A stretch of 64,000 nucleotides of DNA from Methanolinea mesophila (GTDB lineage Archaea > Halobacteriota > Methanomicrobia > Methanomicrobiales > Methanospirillaceae). Of this stretch, positions 1 to 9,466 are shown in pieces. The notes under the pieces were generated by a model that saw only the letters and a list, made by a program, of their open reading frames with translations, was not told where the DNA came from and did not search any database. The first letter of the stretch is position 1, and each line of letters starts with the position of its first letter. The stretch covers positions 124,001-188,000 of the forward strand of contig NZ_JAGGKR010000002.1 of NCBI RefSeq assembly GCF_017873855.1. Reading direction: 5' to 3'. The translations under genes and the position numbers were made by a program.

Positions 1-2
1 AC

Positions 3-44
3 CACCTCGCCGGGCTGGAGAACGAGGGTAAGGATGAACTTTGA
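3..44 (+). CDS. C-terminal tail of a gene cut by the window edge
   Basis: A reading frame is open from the window edge to TGA at 42-44 and encodes HLAGLENEGKDEL. Its composition is protein-like, and it overlaps the start of mptE by 11 bases, as neighbouring genes in this window often do. It is probably the end of an upstream operon partner of mptE. Thirteen residues are too few to name a family, and a chance open frame cannot be excluded. Confidence 0.35.
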   Translation, partial: HLAGLENEGKDEL

Positions 45-654
45 GGAATGGGAGCCGCATTACCTGGAAATACTGGACTACTTCGGGTTCTCCCGCGAGG
101 ATGACGAGGACGCCGCGCGGGTCCTCGCCGGGCTCCTGACGAAGGACGATCTCCCGGTCCTCTCATCGATCTGCCGCGGGGGGGATATCACGGTCTGCGG
201 GAACGCTCCCACACTGAAACGTGAGGTCCCGGTAGTCCGGGGGAAGGTCTTTGCCGCCGATGCGGCAGCCGAAGTCCTCCTCGACCACGGGATCCGGCCT
301 GCGGCGGTCTTTACCGACCTCGATGGTGCGACCGACCGGTTCATTGAGATGAACCGGGAAGGGACCGTGATGGTGGTGCACGCCCATGGCGACAACATTC
401 CTCTTCTCCGCCACTGGGTGCCCCGCTTCCCGGGACCGCTGGTCGGGACCACCCAGAGCCGCCCGTTGCCGCACGTCCATAATTTCGGGGGCTTCACCGA
501 CGGGGACCGGGCGGTCTTCGCCGCGGATGCGCTCGGTGCCGCACGAATAAGGCTCGCGGGGTTCGACTGCGGCGACACCTCGGTCGACCCGGTGAAACGG
601 GGAAAGCTCTTCTGGGCACGAACCCTCCTGGGACTTCTTGGGTATGAATGCTGA
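34..654 (+). CDS. mptE: 6-hydroxymethyl-7,8-dihydropterin diphosphokinase (MptE/DUF115 family)
   Basis: The 206-residue protein matches the archaeal MptE family, which activates 6-hydroxymethyl-dihydropterin with ATP in tetrahydromethanopterin synthesis in the cytoplasm. Visible family blocks are GNAPTL (56-61), TDLDG (94-98), HAHGDN (116-121) and FGGFTDGDR (151-159); the acidic and histidine residues in these blocks are the likely metal and nucleotide ligands. The C-terminus ends soon after GFDCGD, the normal family length. The gene overlaps both the partial gene before it and the radical SAM gene after it by 11 bases, indicating co-transcription. The family call is strong; the exact substrate is inferred from characterised methanogen members. 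Confidence 0.85.
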   Translation: MNFEEWEPHYLEILDYFGFSREDDEDAARVLAGLLTKDDLPVLSSICRGGDITVCGNAPTLKREVPVVRGKVFAADAAAEVLLDHGIRPAAVFTDLDGATDRFIEMNREGTVMVVHAHGDNIPLLRHWVPRFPGPLVGTTQSRPLPHVHNFGGFTDGDRAVFAADALGAARIRLAGFDCGDTSVDPVKRGKLFWARTLLGLLGYEC

Positions 655-2293
655 GGCCCTGATACTGGACGGGTACGTCGACGAACCTGCCTGCCTGGGA
701 GTTCCTCCCTACATCTCCCCCTACATCCGGACCATTGCAGGGGTACTTGCCGGACTCGGCTACCAGCCCCGCTATCATACCATAGACCAGGTGAGAAAAG
801 ACCCTCTCCTCCTCTCCGCCTCCCGGAATGCCGTCGTCTCGGTGATGATCGCGGGTGTCACCGTGCCGGGGAAGTACCTCGGCGGGACCCCGGCGAGTCT
901 CACCGAGATCCAGCAGCTGGGCCGACAGCTGCCAGGAAAAAAGTTCGTCGGCGGGCCGATCGGGTTCGGGTATTCGGCCGGGGGTGGGCAGAAGGCAATC
1001 CGGCAGGCTATCTCGGGGTTCGACCACCTCCTTGAGGGCTCTCAGGAAGATGCCCTCTTTGCCTTTCTTTCCGGGGAGACCCCGCCAGCCGGTTCTTCGT
1101 ATGCCCGGTACGATTCCTGGGCGGTGGAGGGGGCGGGAATCATCCGGCAGCACCCGGGATTTCCCTGGGTCATGTGCGAGCTCGAGACCGCCAGGGGGTG
1201 TTCCCGGTCATATGCGGGAGGGTGCTCCTTCTGCACCGAACCGTTCTACGGCCCGCCCCGTTACCGGTCGGCGGAGGGCGTCGCCACCGAGGTCAGGGCG
1301 CTCTACGAGGCAGGCGCCCGGCATTTCCGTCTGGGAAGGCAGCCGGACCTTCTCACGTTCCAGGCAGGCACTGGTGAGTTCCCCCGCCCGAGACCCGATC
1401 GGCTGGAGGTGCTCTTCTCCGGGGTCCGGGAGGCCGCACCCGGGTTGCAGACCCTGCATATCGACAATGTGAACCCGGGGACCATCGCCCGGCACGGGGA
1501 TGCGGCACGGGACGCGTTGCGGGTGGTTGTCGCCTACCATACCCCCGGAGACGTCGCCGCCCTGGGGATGGAGACCGCCGATCCCCGGGTGGTGGAGGCG
1601 AACAACCTCAAGGCATCTCCCGGGGACGTGATGGAAGCGATCCGGGTGGTGAACCAGGTGGGGGGGCAGAGAAAGGACGGGATCCCGGAACTGCTTCCGG
1701 GGCTGAACTTTGTCACCGGGCTCGCGGGCGAGACTCCCCTCACATTCGACCTGAATGAACACTTCCTCAAAGAGGTCCTGGCATCGGGGTTGCTGGTCAG
1801 GAGGGTGAATATCCGGCAGCTGATGCCTTTCGAGGGTACGCGGGCCTATACCGACAACACCCTCGGGCTCCACCAGGCCCGTTTCCGGAAGTTCAAGGAG
1901 TTCGTGCGGGAAAAGTTCGACCATCCCATGCTGCAGCAGGTCTTTCCCGCCGGGACCCTGCTCCGTGACGTGGTGATCGAGGAGGAAGGGAATGTATCGT
2001 TCGGCAGGCAGATGGGTTCGTACCCCATACTGGTGGGAATCCCGCTCCCGATGACCGCAGGAGCCGTGATCGATGCGGCGGTGGTCGACTGGGGAAGCAG
2101 GTCGGTGACCGCTCTCCCGGTCCCGGTGAGAGTGAACGCGCTGCCCTCCCGGGCGCTCGCCTGGATACCCGGGATAGGGAAGAAGAAGGCGGGAACCCTG
2201 GCGGTGAAGCGTCCGTTCAGGGACCTCGATGCCTTCCGTGCCGTCGCAGGGGAGACCGTACTCGACCCGTTCCTCGACTTCACATCTCCTTGA
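644..2293 (+). CDS. Radical SAM protein of the COG1031 type with C-terminal helix-hairpin-helix
   Basis: The 549-residue protein has an N-terminal cobalamin-binding-like region (about 1-160), a radical SAM core with the cluster motif GCSRSYAGGCSFC (C186, C194, C197), and a C-terminal helix-hairpin-helix segment around 505-545 containing IPGIGKKKAGTL. The spacing C-x7-C-x2-C differs from the canonical C-x3-C-x2-C. It resembles archaeal COG1031 Fe-S oxidoreductases, whose reaction is unknown to me; the helix-hairpin-helix suggests a nucleic-acid substrate, perhaps RNA. I chose ATG at 644 rather than TTG at 638. It overlaps mptE by 11 bases and meets the convergent site-2 protease gene with a 14-base overlap of 3' ends. 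Confidence 0.75.
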   Translation: MNAEALILDGYVDEPACLGVPPYISPYIRTIAGVLAGLGYQPRYHTIDQVRKDPLLLSASRNAVVSVMIAGVTVPGKYLGGTPASLTEIQQLGRQLPGKKFVGGPIGFGYSAGGGQKAIRQAISGFDHLLEGSQEDALFAFLSGETPPAGSSYARYDSWAVEGAGIIRQHPGFPWVMCELETARGCSRSYAGGCSFCTEPFYGPPRYRSAEGVATEVRALYEAGARHFRLGRQPDLLTFQAGTGEFPRPRPDRLEVLFSGVREAAPGLQTLHIDNVNPGTIARHGDAARDALRVVVAYHTPGDVAALGMETADPRVVEANNLKASPGDVMEAIRVVNQVGGQRKDGIPELLPGLNFVTGLAGETPLTFDLNEHFLKEVLASGLLVRRVNIRQLMPFEGTRAYTDNTLGLHQARFRKFKEFVREKFDHPMLQQVFPAGTLLRDVVIEEEGNVSFGRQMGSYPILVGIPLPMTAGAVIDAAVVDWGSRSVTALPVPVRVNALPSRALAWIPGIGKKKAGTLAVKRPFRDLDAFRAVAGETVLDPFLDFTSP

Positions 2294-3458
2294 GCTCGAT
2301 CACCTTGATGATGTCGGTACGGGACACGATGCCTACCAGGTTTTCCCCTTCCATCACCGGGATCCGGCCGATATTTGAGACCGACATGATCCGGAGGGCG
2401 TCCATGACGGGGGCCCCGGGAGGAAGGGTGAGGACCTGACGGGTCATGATATCCTTCACCTGCATTGCTTCCCGGTCGAGCGGGGAAAGTTTATGGACGT
2501 CGGCAAGGGTCACCATCCCGACGACCCTGCCATGCTCGACCACAGGGAAGCCCAGGTGCTTGGTGGAGTACATCAGGCTCACCACATCTCTTACCGGCAT
2601 GGAAGGGGGGACCGTCGTCACCTCACGGGCCATGATGTCCTTCAGGTTCACGTCTTTTAAGAGGAAACTGTATTTTATCGCAGTGGACTCCTGGCTCGCC
2701 CCGATATAGATGAAGAACGCGATAAGGATCAGGATGGGGGAGAGGAGCAGGATCCCTACGAGTCCGAAGATCACCGCGAATACCTTGCCCACGTCCGCCG
2801 CGATCCTGGTCGCCCGGTGAAGCGGCATACTGCGGGCGAGGAATGCGCGGAGGACCCTGCCCCCGTCCATGGGGAATGCCGGGAGCAGGTTGAACGCGAA
2901 GAGGAAGATGTTCAGCAGCCCCAGGTAACCGAATGTAAAAATCAGCACCCCGGCGATCCCGGCATCGGTGATCAGGGTGGATACGAATGCGATGAACACG
3001 CTGATCAGGCCGACCGCCAGGCTGGTGAACGGGCCTGCGAGCGCCATAGGGAATTCGATGGCAGGGTCGGGCATCTCCTCTTCCATGGAGGAGATCCCCC
3101 CGAAGATGAGGAGGGTGATGCTGTTGATCTTGATCCCCTTCTTCTTGGCGACGACCGAATGAGCGATCTCGTGGATGAGAACCCCTATAAAGAGGCTTAT
3201 GGCGATGACCATTCCGAGAATGTAGGCATTATACCCCGCGGTGATCAGGTCAGTGTTTATCTGTATCTGGGGCACCGGCGGGCCCTGGAAAATAAAGCCG
3301 ATGTCGACGAACCACTGGAGGAACCCCTCGATCAGCTGGGTGGTGAGCGTGGCCTGACTGCCGATGAGCCATGCGAGAAGGGGAATGATGATAAGAAAAC
3401 TCCAGTGGAGAAGAATAGGTATCCCGAATATAGATCCGATTTTCAACGAACCGTTCAT
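2280..3458 (-). CDS. Site-2 protease (M50) membrane metallopeptidase with two CBS domains
   Basis: The 392-residue polytopic membrane protein carries the zinc motif HEIAH (96-100) within a transmembrane helix and the second motif NLLPAFPMDGGR (190-201) supplying the aspartate ligand (D198). About six membrane segments occupy residues 10-255. A pair of CBS domains follows (about 275-390) and would sense adenine nucleotides or another small ligand. Members of this family cut transmembrane substrates such as anti-sigma factors in bacteria; the archaeal substrate is unknown. A TATA-like box at 3486-3494 lies about 30 bases before the ATG, so the message may be leaderless. The gene converges on the radical SAM gene. 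Confidence 0.9.
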   Translation of the reverse strand: MNGSLKIGSIFGIPILLHWSFLIIIPLLAWLIGSQATLTTQLIEGFLQWFVDIGFIFQGPPVPQIQINTDLITAGYNAYILGMVIAISLFIGVLIHEIAHSVVAKKKGIKINSITLLIFGGISSMEEEMPDPAIEFPMALAGPFTSLAVGLISVFIAFVSTLITDAGIAGVLIFTFGYLGLLNIFLFAFNLLPAFPMDGGRVLRAFLARSMPLHRATRIAADVGKVFAVIFGLVGILLLSPILILIAFFIYIGASQESTAIKYSFLLKDVNLKDIMAREVTTVPPSMPVRDVVSLMYSTKHLGFPVVEHGRVVGMVTLADVHKLSPLDREAMQVKDIMTRQVLTLPPGAPVMDALRIMSVSNIGRIPVMEGENLVGIVSRTDIIKVIELKEM

Positions 3459-3485
3459 TGAAAGGTATCTTTTTTAACTGTTCTA

Positions 3486-3494
3486 GTATATATC
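3486..3494 (-). promoter_or_regulatory. TATA box for the site-2 protease gene
   Basis: GTATATATC is nearly palindromic and sits 28-36 bases upstream of the protease ATG on the minus strand, the distance expected for a leaderless archaeal transcript. It also lies just 5 bases before the plus-strand PRC-barrel ATG, too close to serve that start codon. Confidence 0.45.
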
Positions 3495-3498
3495 TTCC

Positions 3499-3774
3499 AT
3501 GATTAAGATGAGAACCCAGATTACAGAGTTATTCGGGCTCGCCATCTACACCGAGAAGAGCGTCTTCGTGGGAGAGGTAGAGGACGTGCTGATCGATGTG
3601 GACAGCAAAAAGATGGAATCCCTCGTGGTAGGAAAACTGAACCAGGAACTGGTCGATATCAAGAACTACAAGGGGCTCAAGATTCCCTTCAGGATAATCC
3701 GGGCCATCGGGGATATCGTCCTCATCCGCCACCTTCCCGGTGCGTTCAAGTCCGGCAACTTCGACGAGGTATAA
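3499..3774 (+). CDS. PRC-barrel domain protein
   Basis: This 91-residue protein is a stand-alone PRC-barrel, a small beta-barrel related to the RimM C-terminal domain and the photosynthetic reaction-centre H subunit. Visible features are the strand-turn pattern around FVGEVEDVLIDVDSKK (about 24-39) and GLKIPFRIIRAIGDIVLI (57-74). Such small proteins are very common in Euryarchaeota and are thought to act as adaptors in RNA processing, division or membrane assemblies; the role of this copy is not known. ATG at 3508 is an alternative start. It is divergent from the protease gene and 43 bases before the Thg1 gene. Confidence 0.8.
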   Translation: MIKMRTQITELFGLAIYTEKSVFVGEVEDVLIDVDSKKMESLVVGKLNQELVDIKNYKGLKIPFRIIRAIGDIVLIRHLPGAFKSGNFDEV

Positions 3775-3817
3775 TCCGGAACCCTGATATTTCCCGGGTT
3801 TTTCACTCCGCGTTATC

Positions 3818-4549
3818 ATGAAAGAACGGGAACTGTTCGCAAATCTCATCACCATACCCCCTGTTTTTGTCAGGCTCGACGGCCGGACCTTCCACAGTGT
3901 TGCCGAACACCTCGGGCTCGCGAAACCCTTTGACCCGGCGTTTTCCGGTGCCATGGAGCAGGTGTGCATCAGGTTCCTCAGGGAGAGCGGGCTTTCCCCC
4001 GACCTGGCGTATACGTTCTCCGACGAGATCAGTCTTTATTTCTCGTTCCTTCCGTTCGGGGGAAGAGTGGAGAAGATCGATTCGATAAGTGCATCTTTTG
4101 CGGCCAGCGCCCTGACCCTCGAGCTGAATCTTACGGAACCTCTCTCTTTCGATGCCAGGATCATCCAGGTGACCCCCGAGATGGCGGTGGAGTACCTGAT
4201 TAACCGGCAGAGCGAGGCCTGGAGGAATCATCTCAATGCCTACTGCCAGAGCGCACTCGTCAGGGAAGGACTGTCCCGGAAGGACGCTGCGAAGAAACTG
4301 CGGGGGCTCCCTTCCCGCGAACTGCACGAGTTCATGTACTCCCGTGGGGTCAACCTCGCAAAAACCCCCGCGTGGGAGCGGCGGGGGGTGCTCGTGTACA
4401 AGCAGGTACGAAATGTCGAGGGGTTCAACCCGGTCAGCGGGGAGCTCGTGGAAAGCCTGCGGAGCGCGGTCGTCCCGGAGAGGAACCTTCCCGTATTCTC
4501 TTCCCCGGAAGGGAGGACGTTCCTCTCCGGCATCATCCGGAGCATGTGA
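3818..4549 (+). CDS. thg1: tRNA(His) guanylyltransferase / Thg1-like 3'-5' polymerase
   Basis: The 243-residue protein has the Thg1 palm-domain signatures: RLDGRTFH (19-26) with metal-binding D21, TFSDEISLYF (66-75) with the second acidic pair, and RVEKIDSISASFAA (83-96). Family enzymes add nucleotides in the 3'-5' direction to tRNA 5' ends, either G-1 on tRNA(His) or repair of 5'-truncated tRNAs. Archaeal members (TLPs) usually act template-dependently, so repair is an alternative role. Length fits the archaeal form. The next gene, ileS, is on the opposite strand and converges on it; the 145-base gap shows no other gene. Confidence 0.88.
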   Translation: MKERELFANLITIPPVFVRLDGRTFHSVAEHLGLAKPFDPAFSGAMEQVCIRFLRESGLSPDLAYTFSDEISLYFSFLPFGGRVEKIDSISASFAASALTLELNLTEPLSFDARIIQVTPEMAVEYLINRQSEAWRNHLNAYCQSALVREGLSRKDAAKKLRGLPSRELHEFMYSRGVNLAKTPAWERRGVLVYKQVRNVEGFNPVSGELVESLRSAVVPERNLPVFSSPEGRTFLSGIIRSM

Positions 4550-4694
4550 GAAGGCTGCGGGCCCCGGGAACAGACCTCTTTTCCAATAATCCCGGTATGA
4601 TAATTCAAAAAAACTTCCCAGGTCGCCCCGAATGGCGGAGCGGGAGGAAATCAATAAAGTAAAAATAAATGCAAAAAATAGCAGGAACCCGGTG

Positions 4695-7600
4695 TTATTC
4701 CGGTGCCCGGAGGAGTGCGAGGGTTACCGTGACCCCCTCTATGTCCCATTCCTTCTCCATGGTGAAGGCGAGACCGGGCCGGGGTTCGTCTTTTACCCTA
4801 ATGGAGAGCGTTCTCGCCCTCACCTCGCCCATGATCCCCTCTCCCCACGTGGAGAGGAGGTCGGCCATCCGCTGGTCCTCCACCTCGCAGTCCGCTTCGA
4901 TGAAGTCCTCCACCCTGAGATCCGACTGGCGGCGCATCTCCTGGAACCTCCTGATCACTTCGCGGGAGTAGCCTTCCGCCTCGAGGTCGGGGGTCAGGTT
5001 CACGTCCACGTAGACCGCAGCCTCCTGCATAGGTGCGGAATAGATTCCCTCGGGGAGATGCTCGAAGAACGTCACCATCGAGGGGAGGATCTCACGCTCT
5101 GCCTCGGCATCGACAAGAAGCACCGGGGATCCCTCGTCGAACGAGGCTTTCATTGCGTTGGCATCGGCGGAGAGAATCAGGTCCCTGACCTTCGGGGCGT
5201 CCTTTCCGAACTTCGGGCCGAGCGCCTTCATCACCGGTTCTGCCCTCCACCCGATCCGGTCCCAGCGGCCAGTAATGACCCGCACATCGCGGGCATTTGC
5301 CCGGTCCCTGCAGATGTGACCGAGGGTCCGTACCGCCTCCGCCACCTGGTCCGATCCGGTGATTACTACACATTCGCCTACCGGCCAGCGGAGTTTCCTC
5401 TTCCCCGCCTGCCGGGCATTTGCCTGTGCTTCGTCGAATGACCGGACGACGTCCATGGCCTTCTCGAGCCCGGCGTCGAGGAGCAGGGGATCCCCCGCCG
5501 TCCAGTCAAGCATATGCACGCTCACCGGGTCGTTCTCCAGCCTGAGGTTCCCGTAAATCTCTTCGGTGAGGTGGGGGATGAATGGGGCGAGCAGGGCGTC
5601 GAGCGTCCGCATCACGTAGTAGATCGTCTCGTACGCCCTGACCTTCTCGATTGATTCCCCTTCGAGCCACATCCTCGGGCGGACAAGCTGCACGTACCAA
5701 CGGGACAGGTCCTCGAGGATGAACGAGATCAGGGCACGGGTCGCCCGGTGGAGCTGGCATCCCTTCATCTCCTCGTCGACGAGCATTGCGAGGGAATTTA
5801 CCCGGGAGATGATCCAACGGTCCTCGGGGCTCATCGAGGCAAAATTTACCCGGATGTACGAGGAGTCCCAGACCTGTCCTGAATTCGCCGGGACGAATCC
5901 GTCGAGGATCATGTAGGGGAGCGGGAACCTGTACACGTTCCAGAGGATGTTGATTGCACGGCTGACCGTGCGGACCCCTTCCCAGTTGAACTTCAGGTCG
6001 TCCCAGGGTGCGCTTGAAGAGAGGACGTAGAGCCGGAGCACGTCCACTCCCTGCTCTTTTACGACCTCTTCGGGAGTGACCACATTGCCCAGGCTCTTGC
6101 TCATCTTCCTCCCCTCGGCGTCGAGGGCGAACCCGTGCATCAGCACGCTCCTGTACGGGGCTTTCCCGAGCGCGATAGTACTCGCCCCGAGCTGGGAGTA
6201 AAACCATCCGCGGGTCTGGTCCTGGCCCTCGGTGATGAAGTCCGCAGGCCAGAGCCGGTCGAACTCATCGGTCTTTCCCGGATAGTGGAGCGTCGCCCAT
6301 GAGGCCACCGCAGAGTCGAACCATACGTCGAAGATATCTTCCACGCGGTGCATCCTGCCCCCGCAGGAACAGGGGAAGACGATCCGGTCGACGAACGGGC
6401 GATGGGGGTCGGGGAGTTTCTGGCCGGAAGCGTCTTCGAGCTCTTTTATGGTGCCGAACACCTTCCTCGTCCCGCAGGTGCGGCATTCCCAGATGGGAAT
6501 GGGGATTCCCCAGTACCGCTGACGGGAGATGCACCAGTCTCTTGCTTCCTTGATCCAGTCGTAGAACCGGGCGCTTCCTGCCCACTCGGGGTACCAGGTG
6601 ACCTTCTCCACTTCGGCGAGCATCCGTTCCTTGAGGTCAGAAGCCTTGAGGAACCACTGCTCCGTCGCACGAAAGATGATGGGGGTCTTGCACCTCCAGC
6701 AATGGCCGTACCGGTGGGTCACCGCCTCCTCGGCAAGAAGGTGGTGCTCAAGCTGTTCGAGGACGACCGGGTTGGCGTCCCGTACGTATTTGCCCGAGAG
6801 GCTTCCTGCTTCCTCGGTGAAAGTCCCGGTGGCGTCTACCGGGCAGACGATGGCGAGGCCCTCTTTGCACCCCAGCACGTAGTCGTCCCATCCGTGCCCG
6901 GGAGCGATATGCACCATGCCGGTGTTCTCCAGGGTGACGAAGTCCGCGGTGACCACTTTATGGGAGATGGCGTTCTGGAGGGGGACCTCGCCTGCCAGCG
7001 GTGAACGGTAAATGAGTCCGGAAAGCTCGGTCCCCGGGAGCTTCGAGAGGGTAGTGTAGCTCTTGTACCGTGCCTTCCTGAGCACCGGTTCGACCAGGTC
7101 CTCCGCGATCCAGAGGACCTCCTTCTTCCCGTCTTTTTCACCCTCCACCCGTGCATAAACGATGTCGGGATGGACGGCGACGGCCACGTTTGCGGGGAGG
7201 GTCCAGGGGGTGGTGGTCCAGATGACCAGGTATTCGTGCTCCTTTCCTTCCAGGGGGAACTTCACGTAGATGGAGGGGTCGGTCTCGTCCCAGTACTCGA
7301 CTTCGGCATCGGCTATCGCGGTGGCGCAGCGGGGGCACCAGTTCACCACCCGATATCCCCGCTCGAGCATCTTCTCCTCGTCGGCCCGCTTTATCGCCCA
7401 CCATGCGGCCTCGATGTACCCGGGAGTGATCGTCTGATAGGGGTCGTCGAAGTCCATCCATACCCCGAGGCTCTCGAACTGCCTGCTCATCACTTCAAGG
7501 TTCGCGATGGCAAAAGCCCTGCACTTATCGATGAACGCGTCTATCCCATAACGCTCGATGTCTTTTTTGTCGGAGAACCCCAGCTGCTGCTCCACCCTTA

Positions 7601-7877
7601 CCTCGATAGGGAGCCCGTGCATGTCGTACCCCGCCCGGGCGATCACGTTCCTGCCCGTCATGCGCTGGTAACGGAGCACACTGTCTTTGATGATCTTGTT
7701 CCACGCGGTCCCTAGGTGGATATGCCCTGTGGTATAGGGGGGGCCGTCCACGAAGAAGAAGTCCTTCCCTCCGCTCCGAAGCGCGAGCGTCTTTTCAAAG
7801 ATACGGTCCCTCTCCCAGAACTCCTGGATCTGGTTCTCGATCTCGTTTGCGTGGTAGCTGCTGGTGACTTCCTTCAC
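4695..7877 (-). CDS. ileS: Isoleucyl-tRNA synthetase
   Basis: This 1060-residue class I synthetase charges tRNA(Ile) with isoleucine. The HIGH-type motif is GHIHLG (51-56), the KMSKS motif appears as RKMSKSLGN near residue 595, and the editing CP1 domain between them includes WTTTPWTLPAN. CxxC pairs (CPRC, CWRC, CRTC) and a C-terminal anticodon-binding region with an additional archaeal/eukaryotic-type extension are present. Full length is normal for archaeal IleS. It is divergently transcribed from the aldehyde dehydrogenase gene; a 155-base shared upstream region separates them. Nothing in the sequence suggests a T-box or other leader. Confidence 0.97.
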   Translation of the reverse strand: MKEVTSSYHANEIENQIQEFWERDRIFEKTLALRSGGKDFFFVDGPPYTTGHIHLGTAWNKIIKDSVLRYQRMTGRNVIARAGYDMHGLPIEVRVEQQLGFSDKKDIERYGIDAFIDKCRAFAIANLEVMSRQFESLGVWMDFDDPYQTITPGYIEAAWWAIKRADEEKMLERGYRVVNWCPRCATAIADAEVEYWDETDPSIYVKFPLEGKEHEYLVIWTTTPWTLPANVAVAVHPDIVYARVEGEKDGKKEVLWIAEDLVEPVLRKARYKSYTTLSKLPGTELSGLIYRSPLAGEVPLQNAISHKVVTADFVTLENTGMVHIAPGHGWDDYVLGCKEGLAIVCPVDATGTFTEEAGSLSGKYVRDANPVVLEQLEHHLLAEEAVTHRYGHCWRCKTPIIFRATEQWFLKASDLKERMLAEVEKVTWYPEWAGSARFYDWIKEARDWCISRQRYWGIPIPIWECRTCGTRKVFGTIKELEDASGQKLPDPHRPFVDRIVFPCSCGGRMHRVEDIFDVWFDSAVASWATLHYPGKTDEFDRLWPADFITEGQDQTRGWFYSQLGASTIALGKAPYRSVLMHGFALDAEGRKMSKSLGNVVTPEEVVKEQGVDVLRLYVLSSSAPWDDLKFNWEGVRTVSRAINILWNVYRFPLPYMILDGFVPANSGQVWDSSYIRVNFASMSPEDRWIISRVNSLAMLVDEEMKGCQLHRATRALISFILEDLSRWYVQLVRPRMWLEGESIEKVRAYETIYYVMRTLDALLAPFIPHLTEEIYGNLRLENDPVSVHMLDWTAGDPLLLDAGLEKAMDVVRSFDEAQANARQAGKRKLRWPVGECVVITGSDQVAEAVRTLGHICRDRANARDVRVITGRWDRIGWRAEPVMKALGPKFGKDAPKVRDLILSADANAMKASFDEGSPVLLVDAEAEREILPSMVTFFEHLPEGIYSAPMQEAAVYVDVNLTPDLEAEGYSREVIRRFQEMRRQSDLRVEDFIEADCEVEDQRMADLLSTWGEGIMGEVRARTLSIRVKDEPRPGLAFTMEKEWDIEGVTVTLALLRAPE

Positions 7878-8032
7878 CCTAATCCCCCGGTATCGGGCCC
7901 CGGGGTGTCCCGGGCCTTCAATTCCAAAGATATTGGGGCTTGTTGCTCAAAGTAGTTTTCACTCCGTTCACGCCGTGAGCGATCGTGTAAAATGGCTGGA
8001 ACGTGTACAATGGTTCTGACAAGGTGATCGCA

Positions 8033-9466
8033 ATGAAAGAATACCAGGTGCTGGTGGGGGGAGAATGGAAGGAGAGCGGGGAGATCGCCGATGTGAGGTT
8101 TCCCTACTCGGGAGAGACGGTGGCGCGGGTCGCTCTCGCATCGGAGGCGCAGCTGGAAGCGACTCTTTCGGCCGCAAAACGAAGTTTTTCAGTGATGAAG
8201 ACCCTTCCCGCCCGGAAGCGGTACGATATCCTCAACGCCCTTGCGGACCTTATCGAGCGTCGGATCAGGGATTTTACCGAGATGATCGTGCTCGAAGGTG
8301 GAAAGACCAGATCTGCTGCTGCGGTGGAAGCCGGGAGAGCGGCCGAGACCATCAGGATCTCGGCAGAGGAGTCCCGGAGGATCAACGGGGAGGTCCTGCC
8401 GCTTGACTGGACCACCGATACCGAGGGAAGGCTCGGCATCACCCGGCGGTTTCCGGTCGGGCCGGTGCTCGCGATCACCGCCTTCAATTTCCCCCTCAAC
8501 CTCGCCTGCCACAAGCTCGGCCCGGCGATTGCTGCCGGCAACCCGGTCATCTTAAAGCCCGCTTCGGCAACCCCGGTATGCTCGCTTATGCTCGGGGAAC
8601 TCGCCCTGGAGGCGGGACTGCCGGAGGAGGCGATAAGCGTGGTCCCCTGCCCGGGGGAGAGGGCGGAGATACTCGCAAAAGACCCCCGTGTTGCTTTCAT
8701 TTCGTTTACAGGGAGCCCCGAGGTCGGGTGGCACCTTAAGGAGATCGCAGGACGGAAACGGGTCTGCCTCGAGCTCGGGGGGAACGGGCCGGTGATTGTG
8801 CACGAGGATGCCCCCCTCGAGTACGCGGTCGGACGGGTGGTGACCGGAGGGTTCGCGAGCGCCGGACAGGTGTGCATCGCGGTTCAGAGGGTGTATGTCC
8901 ATCGTAAGATCTACGCTACATTCATGGACATGCTTCTCCCCCGGGTCAGGCGGCTGAACGTAGGTGACCCCCGGGACGATGCCACCGATGTGGGGCCGAT
9001 GATAAGCCCGGGGGCGGCAGCGAACGCGTGGGGGAAGGTCGGCGAGGCGGTGGCAGGAGGAGCGACGCTCCTCTGCGGAAAGCCCCCGGAAGGTCCGCTT
9101 TTCTCTCCGGCAGTTCTCACCGGGACAACCCCCGCGATGAGGGTAAACCGGGAGGAGGCGTTCGCACCCTTCATCACGGTCACCCCCTACGACCAATTCG
9201 ATGAGGCGGCAGGACTTGCCACAGGAACGGAATACGGACTCCAGATGGGAGTATTTACCCGTGACATCGCCAGGGTCTTCTCGGTATTCGAAAAGAGCGA
9301 GATGGGAGGGGTCATAATCAACGATATCCCCTCGTTCCGGGCCGATCCTATGCCCTACGGGGGAACGAGACTCTCCGGAACCGGGAGAGAAGGTCCCCGT
9401 TACGCCATCGAGGAGATGACCGAACTCCGGACGATGGTGATCAACCGGAACGCGCCCGGGGCATAA
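8033..9466 (+). CDS. NAD(P)-dependent aldehyde dehydrogenase (CofA/GapN-like)
   Basis: The 477-residue protein is an aldehyde dehydrogenase superfamily member. Key residues are visible: FNFP (151-154) in the cofactor pocket, FTGSPEVG (225-232), the general base E247 in LELGGN, and the nucleophile C281 in GQVCIAVQR. Methanogen homologues include the lactaldehyde dehydrogenase proposed for coenzyme F420 synthesis (CofA) and non-phosphorylating glyceraldehyde-3-phosphate dehydrogenases, so the substrate is uncertain. I chose ATG at 8033, preceded by AGGTGATC, over an upstream in-frame codon at 8003, because the residues MKEYQVLVGGEW begin the typical family N-terminus. Confidence 0.85.
   Translation: MKEYQVLVGGEWKESGEIADVRFPYSGETVARVALASEAQLEATLSAAKRSFSVMKTLPARKRYDILNALADLIERRIRDFTEMIVLEGGKTRSAAAVEAGRAAETIRISAEESRRINGEVLPLDWTTDTEGRLGITRRFPVGPVLAITAFNFPLNLACHKLGPAIAAGNPVILKPASATPVCSLMLGELALEAGLPEEAISVVPCPGERAEILAKDPRVAFISFTGSPEVGWHLKEIAGRKRVCLELGGNGPVIVHEDAPLEYAVGRVVTGGFASAGQVCIAVQRVYVHRKIYATFMDMLLPRVRRLNVGDPRDDATDVGPMISPGAAANAWGKVGEAVAGGATLLCGKPPEGPLFSPAVLTGTTPAMRVNREEAFAPFITVTPYDQFDEAAGLATGTEYGLQMGVFTRDIARVFSVFEKSEMGGVIINDIPSFRADPMPYGGTRLSGTGREGPRYAIEEMTELRTMVINRNAPGA

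Noticed and set aside
494-1153. Long open frame on the minus strand opposite mptE and the radical SAM gene
   Set aside because: It is a shadow of the high-G+C coding strand; the product is Pro/Arg/Gly-rich with no family pattern, while the plus-strand proteins are clear.
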